Shown here: positions 7,971 through 15,690 of the stretch, piece after piece
Position numbering within the stretch: the first letter of the stretch is position 1
Layout: the number at the start of each line of letters is the position of its first letter
Assembly: GCF_002797415.1 (NCBI RefSeq)
Contig: NZ_KZ454944.1
Span: forward strand, 2,746,665-2,810,664
Direction of reading: 5' to 3'
Source of the DNA: Bacillus alkalisoli
Lineage (GTDB): Bacteria; Bacillota; Bacilli; Bacillales; Bacillaceae_I
DNA: 64,000 bases
Translations under genes and position numbers: made by a program
The notes under the pieces: generated by a model
What the model was told of the DNA's origin: nothing
Databases searched by the model: none
The model's input: only the letters and a program-made list of their open reading frames with translations

Positions 7971-10265
7971 CTAGTATTTTAATATTTTAAAGTTGCGCCA
8001 TTCTTCTGGTAGTAAGGAAAGGTATTTGTTAGTTAAGAATCTGTCGTCAACAAGCCAAATGAATCCTGTATCCGTTTCGGACCGTATTAAGCGGCCACCC
8101 GCTTGGTGAACTTTATTCATCCCTGGATATACATACGCGAAATCAAAGCCATTAACACCTTGTTTTTGATAGTAATCTTTCATAATATTTTGTTCATCGC
8201 TTATTCTCGGAAGCCCTACTCCGATTATCATGACACCATTTAGTTTTTCACCAACCAAATCAATACCTTCTGCAAACACTCCTCCTAATACGGAAAACCC
8301 GATTAGCGTTGTTTGGTCATTAGGTTCAAATTCATTTAAAAACTTACTTCTTTCTTCCTCTGTCATATCATGAGATTGTATGATTACTTTTACTCCATCC
8401 ACTTGATAGTTTTCGTAAACTTCCAATACTTGTGACATGTATTCATAAGAAGGAAAAAATACTAAGTAGTTCCCATTTTTTTTATGTAGCTCACTACAGA
8501 TTACATTTACTATCTTACTTACTGAATCGGAACGGTCCTTATACTTTGTAGAAATCGGTGCGACACTAACCTCAACATTTTCAATCGGAAATGGTGACGA
8601 CAATGAAAGGTGATAATCATCATCCGTTCCGCCTAATACTTTTGTAAAGTATCCAAGTGGCATGAGTGTGGCCGAAAAGAAAATAGAAGATACAAGTTTT
8701 TTGGTCATTTTATTTAATATAAGCGATGGATCTAAACATAGTATTTTGACTTCCACTTCGCTTTTATAAATAGATGTAAGTGTTTTGAAATGATCGTTAT
8801 ACCAGCCTGTCGCTTTTAAGAAAGCGTTGGTCATAAAATATACCTCTTTTACTGACTCAAATTCTTGAGCTTTTCCATACTGTTGTAAATATATTTCCGC
8901 TTCGTTATAAAAGTTTTGTAATACTTCTACAAGAGACTCTGGTACTTCATTATGCGTGGAAACATTCTGATTCAACATTTCTTTTTTCCACTTCAGTAAT
9001 TCATTATTTACTAATTTAGCAACTTGGTATAGTTCTTTGTTTTTATTTTTCAACTCTCTACTTAGTGACAAAAAGCTTGATTTCTGAATGGATGAAGAAT
9101 ACATGTTACGTGCTCTATCTACTAAATTATGTGCTTCATCTATTAACAGCACCGTTTCTTTCTCATATTCAGTCCATCTTTGTAGTTTCACTTTAGGATT
9201 AAAGAAATAATTATAGTCACAAATTATAACATCTGCGTAAAGGGCAACATCTAATGAAAATTCAAATGGACATAATTGATGTTTTCTAGCGTAAAATTCT
9301 ATCGTATTAGTATTCATTAAGTTTTCATTTGTTAAAATATCTATTAATCCCTCTTGTAACCGGTCATAATAGCCATTAGCGAACGGACAATAATCTTTTT
9401 GACATCTAACTTCCTCTTGGAAACAAACTTTTTCTTTTGCTGTTATGGTGATAACCTTTGCTCTTAAACCTTTGTTTATTAATAGGTGAAATGTATCTTC
9501 AGCTACTTTTCTAGTACTATTTTTTGCTGTTACATACATTATACGTTTTGCTTTACCAACGCTTATTTGTTTTAGTGTAGGAAAAATCGTTGAAATTGTT
9601 TTTCCAATTCCTGTAGATGCTTTTGCGAACAGACGCTTATTTTCTGAGATGCTTTTATAGGTTACGTTCATTAAAGAACGTTGACCTTTTCTAAATGTTT
9701 GAAATGGAAAATCCAGTTTTTCTATACTAGCTTTGGTCAATTGTTGTTGTTGGGTTATCATGAGGTGAAATGTTATATATGTATCTATCACTTCTTCATA
9801 AAACGTTTCAAGCTCGTTTATAGAAAATATCTTTTGAAAAGATCTTTTCTCAAAACTTTTTCTATTAGCATATACTAGATGTACTCCGATTTCTTCTAGA
9901 CCTTCTTGCTTTCCAATGATATAAGCATATACTTTTGCTTGTGCCCAATATGTAGGATAATCCGTTTCTAAAAGTTCACTTACTGTACGCCCTGTTGACT
10001 TTATTTCTTCTACGATTACTAGATTTTCCTCACGAATGATTCCATCACATCTGCCATCTACTTTATATTCAAGTTCTTGGAAGGTAGAAGTATAACTAAC
10101 GTATACTTCTTTTTCATAGTTATCTCCCCGGTTCTCCTGTAGACGTTGATGCGTTTTAGTACCTTCCTCTAAAACATTCCCAAAAACAGAACCAATGTGA
10201 ATACTTCCACTCATCATAGAGAACTCTACTAATTTCCGAACTGATACCGATATTTGTTTTTCCAT
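7971..10265 (-). CDS. DinG/XPD-family Fe-S DNA helicase with N-terminal nuclease-like domain
   Basis: A 764-residue superfamily 2 helicase. The N-terminal region (about 55-145) has YKVDGRCDG and VIVEEIKST, the D...E.K arrangement of a PD-(D/E)XK or Cas4-like nuclease fold. Walker A ASTGIGKT is near residue 216, and the Walker B box DEAH is at 376-379. Four cysteines (281, 288, 293, 332) between them match the iron-sulfur cluster ligands of XPD/DinG enzymes. The C-terminal helicase motif QAGGRLIRSETD is present. It is likely a 5'-3' DNA helicase for repair or resolution of structures. Its start ATG at 10265 is supported by overall family fit; it is a single gene here. Confidence 0.88.
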   Translation of the reverse strand: MEKQISVSVRKLVEFSMMSGSIHIGSVFGNVLEEGTKTHQRLQENRGDNYEKEVYVSYTSTFQELEYKVDGRCDGIIREENLVIVEEIKSTGRTVSELLETDYPTYWAQAKVYAYIIGKQEGLEEIGVHLVYANRKSFEKRSFQKIFSINELETFYEEVIDTYITFHLMITQQQQLTKASIEKLDFPFQTFRKGQRSLMNVTYKSISENKRLFAKASTGIGKTISTIFPTLKQISVGKAKRIMYVTAKNSTRKVAEDTFHLLINKGLRAKVITITAKEKVCFQEEVRCQKDYCPFANGYYDRLQEGLIDILTNENLMNTNTIEFYARKHQLCPFEFSLDVALYADVIICDYNYFFNPKVKLQRWTEYEKETVLLIDEAHNLVDRARNMYSSSIQKSSFLSLSRELKNKNKELYQVAKLVNNELLKWKKEMLNQNVSTHNEVPESLVEVLQNFYNEAEIYLQQYGKAQEFESVKEVYFMTNAFLKATGWYNDHFKTLTSIYKSEVEVKILCLDPSLILNKMTKKLVSSIFFSATLMPLGYFTKVLGGTDDDYHLSLSSPFPIENVEVSVAPISTKYKDRSDSVSKIVNVICSELHKKNGNYLVFFPSYEYMSQVLEVYENYQVDGVKVIIQSHDMTEEERSKFLNEFEPNDQTTLIGFSVLGGVFAEGIDLVGEKLNGVMIIGVGLPRISDEQNIMKDYYQKQGVNGFDFAYVYPGMNKVHQAGGRLIRSETDTGFIWLVDDRFLTNKYLSLLPEEWRNFKILKY

Positions 10266-10341
10266 TCATGCTCATCCGTTCTATTTTCACCTTGACCGGT
10301 GCTATTTCAAACTTGTACTTTCATTTTAACAAAAGAAAAAA

Positions 10342-10370
10342 GCACTTACACCTAGTTAAGTGTACAGTGC
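10342..10370 (-). terminator. Rho-independent terminator of msrA
   Basis: Inverted repeat GCACTTACAC / GTGTACAGTGC with an 8-nt loop, 21 bases past the msrA stop. On the minus strand it is followed by TTTTTTC, which gives a normal terminator for the MsrA gene. Confidence 0.78.
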
Positions 10371-10391
10371 CTTATAAATGTATGATTATTA

Positions 10392-11024
10392 CTACCATTT
10401 TAAAGAATTTATTAGGCTTGTTAATTTAGCCTTTTTTTCTTCAGCCATCGTGGAACTAGTTATTTCATTCTTGATGTCAGAAAGCGAGCAATATCCTTTG
10501 ACAAAACCATTTAATCTTGCGACAAGTGTGGAATTCATGAAGGAGTCATGTGAACTATAATAGTCCAAAAGTGATTCTAATGCTTTTGAATATCGTTTTA
10601 AGTAGTATTTTTGATGTTTTTCTTCAGCAAGTGAAAATTTATTAAGTGATGCAATTTCAGTTTGGATTGGTTCGCCTAATTTTACTTCAAGTTCATTCTT
10701 TATTTTTTTTACTAATTGAAGTTGGCTAGAGTCTTCACATAATATGATGGACAAATATTGCCTACCTTTGTAATTTGATCGGTTCGGTTTATGAATGGTC
10801 CAGAAATGATGAACTATTTTTTCTAACGAGATGATTTTAGGATCAAATACAATTTCTACACATTCACTATGATCTCCCATTTGTCGGTATGTTGGATTGC
10901 TCGTAGTACCACCTGCATAACCAACTCTCGTCTGCATTACACCTTTTAAACTCCCAAACTGGGCGTCTGTTCCCCAGAATCAACCCATGCCTAATACAAT
11001 GGTTTGTAAATCATTAGTACGCAT
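10392..11024 (-). CDS. msrA: Peptide methionine sulfoxide reductase MsrA with in-frame TGA at the catalytic position
   Basis: The frame from ATG at 11024 runs 210 codons and matches MsrA throughout: RVGYAGGTT, NPTYRQMGDHSE, FWTIHKPN, and LAEEKHQKYYLKRY are all present. Codon 15 (10980-10982) is TGA, and it falls exactly where MsrA has its nucleophilic Cys: the context is GMG-TGA-FWG where GCFWG is expected. The rest of the frame is intact. A ribosome site (AAAGGGTG) precedes the ATG, a TATAAT box lies at 11047-11052, and a terminator follows. Two readings remain: recoding to selenocysteine, which is known in a few MsrA proteins of clostridia and algae, or a recent nonsense mutation or sequencing error. 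Without recoding, only a catalytically dead fragment from an internal ATG (10937) could be made. Confidence 0.85.
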
Positions 11025-11058
11025 CTTCTCTCACCCTTTCATTTCTATTATATCAAAA

Positions 11059-11097
11059 AGAGCCGTTTACTCAGACACCATCCAAGTAAACGACTCT
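11059..11097 (-). terminator. Rho-independent terminator behind the DsrE-like gene
   Basis: Thirteen-base inverted repeat AGAGCCGTTTACT / AGTAAACGACTCT with one mismatch. On the minus strand it is followed by TTTTTGAT. The -10 box of msrA lies directly behind it. Confidence 0.85.
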
Positions 11098-11102
11098 TCC
11101 AT

Positions 11103-11492
11103 TTAAAAGGTCAAAGTTATATCGGCTTCTTTTGCATAACTTAAGAAAGTTGCCGCTCCACCAACATCGATTCCATCAACGAACTGGTCTTTTTCTAACT
11201 GCATAACATCCATTGTCATTTGACAGGCAATCATTTTAACTCCCATTTCTTGAGCCATTGACACTAGTTCTGGTATGGATGGTACATTAGCTTGTTGGAA
11301 TCCTTGTTGCATACTCTCTTTACCTGGTGGTAAGGACAAGTTTTTATGTGCGTCTTTATGAATTAAGTTCAAGCCTTCAAAAGTAAAAAAGATGCCAACT
11401 TCCCCTTCTGATGCAGCTGTTACTGTTGCGATATTAAACACTTTATACGCATCAAACATGCCACCGTTCGCTGCAATAATTGCTACTTTCAT
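11103..11492 (-). CDS. DsrE/DsrF/DsrH-like sulfur-relay family protein
   Basis: A protein of about 129 residues that begins MKVAIIAANGGMFDAYKVFNIA and carries the DsrE-like fold pattern, with a Gly-rich N-terminal strand-turn and a conserved Cys in MIACQMTMDVM. DsrE-like proteins of this type bind or move sulfane sulfur together with TusA and rhodanese proteins. Start: ATG at 11492 has GGGAG eight bases upstream; the in-frame GTG at 11501 overlaps that site and is less likely. It lies 12 bp behind a TusA-rhodanese gene, so the two form an operon. Confidence 0.85.
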   Translation of the reverse strand: MKVAIIAANGGMFDAYKVFNIATVTAASEGEVGIFFTFEGLNLIHKDAHKNLSLPPGKESMQQGFQQANVPSIPELVSMAQEMGVKMIACQMTMDVMQLEKDQFVDGIDVGGAATFLSYAKEADITLTF

Positions 11493-11504
11493 TAGATTCA
11501 CTCC

Positions 11505-12077
11505 CTATAGTTTTTTGTCCAGAGAACCTGTCCAATCTCTCATTCCAGAAGTTACATTTTTCACATTTGAAAACCCTTTTTCGGATAACTTTTGAGCAGC
11601 TATATCACTTCGAGACCCAGATCTACAAATGACATGAATTTCATCATCTGTTTGGAGCTCAGAAAATCTTTCTTCCAACTCCCCTAATGGAATATGAATG
11701 GCACCTGGAATATGACCAAAAGCATATTCTGCAGTTTCTCTTACATCGAGCACCGTAACTTTTTCATTTCCTTCGATTTTTTTTAATAATTCATCTAAAC
11801 GTGTTACGTTTGGGTGTTTTGTTTCGCTTTTTTCTTCTGATTCACTTGCTTTTCGAAGATAGTGTTTTAAAACATCCCCTTCTTCGACAGTACCTAAATA
11901 TTGATTTCCTGTCGTTGATGCCCATGCTTTAATATCAGCAGTCGACCCTTTATCAGTAGCTTGGATTTCTAACACTTGACCAGGTTCTAAAGCATTCATT
12001 TCTTTCTTTGTTTTCACAATCGGCATTGGACAAGCCAAATCTTTTGCGTCTAAAACTTTATTAGATGTTACATTCAT
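11505..12077 (-). CDS. TusA-like / rhodanese fusion sulfur carrier
   Basis: A 190-residue two-domain protein. Residues 8-75 are a TusA (SirA)-like domain with the CPMP motif (Cys16), the sulfur-carrying cysteine. Residues 92-188 are a rhodanese domain with LDVRE and the active-site loop CRSGSRS (Cys151). The charged linker SESEEKSETKH joins them. The fusion can plausibly pass persulfide sulfur from rhodanese to TusA in cis. AAAGGAGG precedes the ATG at 12077. It forms an operon with the DsrE-like gene, which points to sulfane-sulfur trafficking or detoxification. Confidence 0.9.
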   Translation of the reverse strand: MNVTSNKVLDAKDLACPMPIVKTKKEMNALEPGQVLEIQATDKGSTADIKAWASTTGNQYLGTVEEGDVLKHYLRKASESEEKSETKHPNVTRLDELLKKIEGNEKVTVLDVRETAEYAFGHIPGAIHIPLGELEERFSELQTDDEIHVICRSGSRSDIAAQKLSEKGFSNVKNVTSGMRDWTGSLDKKL

Positions 12078-12146
12078 GCCACTTCCTCCTTTAACACTTT
12101 TATTATGAAGTTAATACAACTATTTCATGCCTATTTTTCTACATTA

Positions 12147-12178
12147 AAAAGAGCTTAGTGACGTTTCTAAGCTCTTTT
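12147..12178. terminator. Bidirectional terminator-like hairpin between divergent genes
   Basis: Perfect twelve-base inverted repeat AAAAGAGCTTAG / CTAAGCTCTTTT with an 8-nt loop, between the start of the TusA-rhodanese gene and the start of the glycosyltransferase gene. It sits in both 5' regions rather than behind a gene, so it may be a leader attenuator or may simply separate the two promoters. Confidence 0.65.
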
Positions 12179-12242
12179 ACACATTTACATTCGTGCATAA
12201 TATTCCCCTTCTGCTATCATGTTAAGAACAGGAGGAATGTTT

Positions 12243-13382
12243 ATGTTTATATTGGCTATAATTACATGCTCCTTTTGGTTGGTTGTACTTGTTGATGCCA
12301 AGATTGGTATGAGGAAAATTATAAAACTGGAATCTGTTCAGCCTGATATCACAAAAGGACCACTAGTATCTATTATAGTAGCCGCTAAGGATGAAGAAAA
12401 AGATATTAAAGAGAGCATCCTTTCTCAACTAAACCAAACATATGAAAATGTAGAATGGATAATTGTAAATGATAGATCTGATGATAAAACTGGAGATATT
12501 ATAGATAAGCTATCTAATTATGACCCTCGCATAAAAACAATCCATATTCAAGAACTTCCAGAATTTTGGCTTGGGAAGAATTATGCATTATTTAAAGGTT
12601 ACAAAGAAAGTAATGGCGATTATCTTCTTTTTACAGATGCAGATATTATGTATGAAAAAACGATGATTTCAAGAGCTGTTACGTATTTTCAACAAAAAGA
12701 ATTAGATCATTTAACCGTTGCACCTAACCTAAAAGGTAGAAGCTTTTGGACTAATGCTTTTATTTCTTTCTTTTTGTTCGGGTTCTCTTATTTTAAAAGG
12801 CCATGGAAGGCTAACGATGAAAAAAGTAAAGCTGCAATTGGAATAGGTGCCTTTAATTTGTTAAGACGTGATGTATACGAGGCAATCGGGACACATCAGG
12901 AAATTAGCATGCGTCCAGACGATGATCTGATGTTAGGTTTAAAAGTTAAAAATGCAGGAAAAAGACAGAATTTACTTCTCGCGCAGAATTTATTAGAAGT
13001 CGAGTGGTATCCATCACTTAGGTCAGCATTGATTGGACTTGAGAAAAATACATTTGCTGGTCTTTTCTATAGTTATTTAATGGTAGCTTTCGCCTTATGC
13101 GGTGTATTTATTTCGCAAGTTTGGCCATTTATGGCAATGTTTTTTACAGAAGGAATCACTCGATATTTATTTATCATTAGTATTTTGATCATTTTTTTCA
13201 CGTATCATCAAACTGCCAATTTAATGACAAAAGGGGCGAATAAGTATTTCTTTGTATTTCCCATAACGGCTCTTATTTTTATGTACAGTATTATTAGGGC
13301 GACTATCCTAACTACCATTAGAGGTGGTATCGTTTGGAGAGGTACATTTTATTCGATTAAAGACTTAAAAAGAAAAGTATAA
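12243..13382 (+). CDS. Family 2 glycosyltransferase, membrane-bound
   Basis: A protein of about 379 residues with an N-terminal hydrophobic anchor, then a GT-A domain: VSIIVAAKDEE, IIVNDRSDD, the DxD-type FTDADIMY, and RPDDDLMLGLKVK. Three or four C-terminal membrane helices follow (about residues 270-360). Its pattern resembles carotenoid and lipid glycosyltransferases of the CrtQ or hopanoid-associated type, but the acceptor cannot be told. Start: the ATG at 12243 has AGGAGG seven bases upstream; the earlier in-frame ATGs at 12219 and 12237 do not fit. A hairpin without a good T run follows at 13387. Confidence 0.8.
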   Translation: MFILAIITCSFWLVVLVDAKIGMRKIIKLESVQPDITKGPLVSIIVAAKDEEKDIKESILSQLNQTYENVEWIIVNDRSDDKTGDIIDKLSNYDPRIKTIHIQELPEFWLGKNYALFKGYKESNGDYLLFTDADIMYEKTMISRAVTYFQQKELDHLTVAPNLKGRSFWTNAFISFFLFGFSYFKRPWKANDEKSKAAIGIGAFNLLRRDVYEAIGTHQEISMRPDDDLMLGLKVKNAGKRQNLLLAQNLLEVEWYPSLRSALIGLEKNTFAGLFYSYLMVAFALCGVFISQVWPFMAMFFTEGITRYLFIISILIIFFTYHQTANLMTKGANKYFFVFPITALIFMYSIIRATILTTIRGGIVWRGTFYSIKDLKRKV

Positions 13383-13386
13383 GTTG

Positions 13387-13417
13387 CCCCTTTAGCAGAG
13401 TTTTTATTGCTAAGGGG
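13387..13417 (+). terminator. Hairpin behind the glycosyltransferase gene
   Basis: CCCCTTTAGCA pairs with TGCTAAGGGG, with one bulged base. The T-rich part lies in the loop and no T run follows, so termination is probable but weak. Confidence 0.45.
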
Positions 13418-13466
13418 TACTACTAGAAATTATTTAATTGTTAACATTGGCATTCTTTGCCCGTTG

Positions 13467-13680
13467 CCTCGGTCACTTTGCACGTTGTTTGAGTCAATTT
13501 GTATCTCGCTTCGGTCACTTTGCCTCTCGCTTCGGTCACTTCGCCTCTTCCTTCGGTCAATTCACCTCTCGCTTCGGTCAATTCGCCTCTCGCTTCGGTC
13601 ACTTTGCCTCTTGCTTCGGTCAATTCACCTCTCGCTTCGGTCAATTCGCCTCTCGCTTCGGTCACTTTGCCTCTGGCTTA
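13467..13680. repeat. 21-bp minisatellite, about ten units
   Basis: About ten head-to-tail 21-bp units of the form CTTCGGTCACTTTGCCTCTCG, the outer ones degenerate. Units alternate between CACTTTGC, CAATTCAC and CAATTCGC variants, and units 5-7 and 8-10 repeat as a 63-bp block. Because 21 is a multiple of three, both strands have long open frames with heptapeptide repeats (RFGHFAS on plus, TEARGEL on minus). No ribosome site supports either, so I treat it as non-coding. Confidence 0.85.
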
Positions 13681-13681
13681 G

Positions 13682-13891
13682 GTTTTTCGAGAAGTGTTAA
13701 ATGGAGAAGAGTATTTATATTGGTATTCTGTTCAGGGTAATCGTGGAATCGAAGTAAATGATTCTACACATGAAATTGATAAAATTCACCTAAGATATTG
13801 GAATGAATGTATTGATCCGATTTTCCAACCAGTAGATTTAGAGACAACGGTTGTCATGATACCTGAAAATATTAAACAACATATGAAATAA
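13682..13891 (+). pseudogene. Fragment of an unidentified gene next to the minisatellite
   Basis: An open frame of about 66 residues (LNGEEYLYWYSVQGNRGIEV, later FQPVDLETTVVMIPENIKQH) reads like the C-terminal end of a globular protein. It has no ATG with a ribosome site; only a GTG at 13694 could start it, and the frame closes upstream at the repeat edge. It is best seen as the remnant of a gene whose front part was lost or replaced by the 21-bp array. I do not recognise the family. Confidence 0.4.
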
Positions 13892-13895
13892 TAAT

Positions 13896-13916
13896 GGAAG
13901 GGATTGTTCCCCTTCC
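13896..13916 (-). terminator. Weak terminator behind the DUF4083-like gene
   Basis: GGAAGGG / CCCTTCC with a 7-nt loop, five bases past the stop of the minus-strand gene at 13921. It is followed on the minus strand by ATTATTATTTC. Confidence 0.45.
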
Positions 13917-13920
13917 TGCA

Positions 13921-14124
13921 TTACTTTGAATTATTTTTTTCTTTTTCTAATAATTGAATTACTTTGTCCAGTTTATTCTCAACACCCTTTAATCGATCAT
14001 GCTTCTTCCTAGTTAATCTTACGATGATAATTATAGGTATTGCTATTATAATTAGAAACACAATCAATTGAATTACTGAATCTAAAATGGATAATCCCCC
14101 GCTTGTTGCAATAACTAAGTTCAT
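13921..14124 (-). CDS. Small membrane protein, DUF4083-like
   Basis: A 67-residue protein with one hydrophobic segment (IQLIVFLIIIAIPIIIIVRL, about residues 18-37), a basic patch RKKHDRLK and a C-terminal amphipathic helix VENKLDKVIQLLEKEK. This architecture matches DUF4083 proteins of bacilli, whose function is unknown. The ATG at 14124 has GAGGAG upstream. It starts 14 bp after the acetyltransferase gene and is likely cotranscribed with it. Confidence 0.6.
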   Translation of the reverse strand: MNLVIATSGGLSILDSVIQLIVFLIIIAIPIIIIVRLTRKKHDRLKGVENKLDKVIQLLEKEKNNSK

Positions 14125-14138
14125 TTCTTTCTCCTCTC

Positions 14139-14594
14139 TTACCGATGTCCATCTTTTCTTGCTTGACTAAAGCCATAATACGCGCATGTCCCATTTTTCT
14201 TTAAGTCTTTCACTTCAAACCCACACTTTTTATAAAACGAAAAGTTGTCAGCAGATGTATGTGCAAACCAATCACCATGTGGAAGCTTTTGCACACATAA
14301 GGAAACTAATTTCTGCCCTAGCCCTTGGCCCCTATATCTAGAGTGTACTACTAAGTCCATAATATTTGCTGCCATTATCTTATCAGAAATAACCCTTATC
14401 ATACCCACCATCTGATCTCTGTCCCAAATCGTAAAAGCCCAGGTTGAGTTTTGAAAAATTAACGTGTATTTTTCTTTTTGCCATTCCGGAGTTTCTCTCG
14501 CCCAACCAGCATCTTGAAATAGCTCCTCAACACTTTCAGAAGGTACACCTTCCGTACCTTCTCTTATGACAAATCCATTATAATATTGATACAT
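14139..14594 (-). CDS. GNAT-family N-acetyltransferase
   Basis: A 151-residue GNAT protein. The acetyl-CoA binding motif RYRGQGLGQKLV lies near residues 95-107 after the strand IMDLVVHS, and the C-terminal FYKKCGFEVKD is typical of the fold. The acceptor substrate is not predictable. The ATG at 14594 is preceded by GGGAGGT. It lies between a secreted protein gene and the DUF4083-like gene. Confidence 0.85.
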   Translation of the reverse strand: MYQYYNGFVIREGTEGVPSESVEELFQDAGWARETPEWQKEKYTLIFQNSTWAFTIWDRDQMVGMIRVISDKIMAANIMDLVVHSRYRGQGLGQKLVSLCVQKLPHGDWFAHTSADNFSFYKKCGFEVKDLKKNGTCAYYGFSQARKDGHR

Positions 14595-14617
14595 TTCAAC
14601 ATACCTCCCAGATTATC

Positions 14618-15181
14618 TTATTCTCTAGAAAGGTGCGGTTTCCTTTTTTTAACTACTACAATAAGAACAAAAACTATTATCGTAGCAACAATAACATATA
14701 ATTGTGTATTTTCTCCTTTATTTCCATCCATGAATTTTTCAAAATAGGTAGCTCTTTTCTTATCTTCATCCAAAACCTTACCATCTAAAATAGGAATAAG
14801 TCCATTTGTCCCAAGAACAGGAACATAAAATTCGTTTAAATCATGTTTTTCAGCAAAAAGTAAAAACTCCCCGCCTTGTTCTTGGTGTTCTTTAACCCAA
14901 CCATCATCATAAACTTGTAAACCAATAATCATTCTTCCAGTTTCAACATCTCCATAAATAACTTCTTTTACCATAAACTCAAATCCTCTATACATATGTC
15001 CACCTGAGATACTATCGGCTTTGAAATCATATGTTCCTCTAACAATGAAATGTGCTCTTTTTTCTACTTCTTCTGGTTTGAGCAAGTCATAAGATGCAGC
15101 TAATACCAAAGTTGAAGGTAGCAACAGCAACAAAAGTAAAGTTAACAAACTAACTTTTAGCTTAATTAAAATTTTTTTCAA
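14618..15181 (-). CDS. Secreted, C-terminally anchored protein of unknown function
   Basis: A 187-residue protein with a signal peptide (KLKVSLLTLLLLLLLPSTLVLAA, shown from residue 8; cleavage near residue 28), an extracellular region of about 120 residues, and a C-terminal membrane helix (LYVIVATIIVFVLIVVV) followed by a basic tail KKRKPH. The extracellular part contains HFIVRGTY and VYDDGWV segments that I do not recognise. Most likely it is a cell-surface protein exposed outside the membrane. Downstream lies the acetyltransferase gene at 23 bp. Confidence 0.7.
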   Translation of the reverse strand: MKKILIKLKVSLLTLLLLLLLPSTLVLAASYDLLKPEEVEKRAHFIVRGTYDFKADSISGGHMYRGFEFMVKEVIYGDVETGRMIIGLQVYDDGWVKEHQEQGGEFLLFAEKHDLNEFYVPVLGTNGLIPILDGKVLDEDKKRATYFEKFMDGNKGENTQLYVIVATIIVFVLIVVVKKRKPHLSRE

Positions 15182-15240
15182 TTTTTCCGCCCCCCTTTTT
15201 AATTTGACGTTTAGAAGTTGGAACTGGTTTCGTTTTTAAA

Positions 15241-15275
15241 AAAGAACCTACTCCAGAATTTGGAATAGGTTCTTT
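15241..15275 (-). terminator. Rho-independent terminator of the MMPL operon
   Basis: AAAGAACCTA pairs with TAGGTTCTTT, and TCCA/TGGA continues the stem inside. On the minus strand it is followed by TTTTTAAAAACG. It lies 14 bp behind the stop of the gene at 15289. Confidence 0.8.
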
Positions 15276-15288
15276 ATCTATCATACTA

Positions 15289-15690
15289 TTATTCTTTTTC
15301 TTTAAACAAGTTTCCAAAAACAAAAGTCATTGCTAGAAAGACGAAAAAACTGACCATTAAAATTGTTCCACCAACTATATAGAAAACTAATGTAAACGTT
15401 TCTGGTGCCCATTCTGGTCGGAAGTATTGCATATACATCCCGAACGTTAAACCAAAGCTACCAATGATCGCTGTCCAAACGTGTAGTGACGCAAGTTTAG
15501 ATTGTTTTGGTATTTTAAAAAGAGCATAAAATACTGCAAAGGCAAAAAGTGAAAGCCAGCCAACTAATAAAATATGAGCATGAATTGCTCGGAAAAGGTG
15601 TGAGCCCGCTCCAGCCATATGTGAACCGATAAACACACCAATTGCTGCATATATTGCAGAAAAACGTAATAACATTTTTGTTCTATTCAT
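15289..15690 (-). CDS. Four-helix membrane protein related to heme-copper oxidase subunit I
   Basis: A 133-residue integral membrane protein with about four helices. The segment AGSHLFRAIHAHILLVGWLS resembles the heme-ligand region of cbb3-type CcoN and NorB-like proteins, with His residues that could bind heme; similar short proteins in the B. cereus group are labelled cytochrome-c oxidase. It is far too short to be an oxidase by itself. The ATG at 15690 lies inside the end of the MMPL gene (8-bp overlap) with AAAAGGAG upstream, so translation is coupled to it. Confidence 0.6.
   Translation of the reverse strand: MNRTKMLLRFSAIYAAIGVFIGSHMAGAGSHLFRAIHAHILLVGWLSLFAFAVFYALFKIPKQSKLASLHVWTAIIGSFGLTFGMYMQYFRPEWAPETFTLVFYIVGGTILMVSFFVFLAMTFVFGNLFKEKE

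Noticed and set aside
13467-13680. CRISPR array
   Set aside because: Units are contiguous with no spacers and no cas genes are present.
13441-13740. Plus- and minus-strand repeat proteins (RFGHFAS-type and TEARGEL-type heptads)
   Set aside because: They come from a 21-bp tandem repeat that keeps all frames of both strands partly open; no ribosome site or flanking protein sequence supports them.
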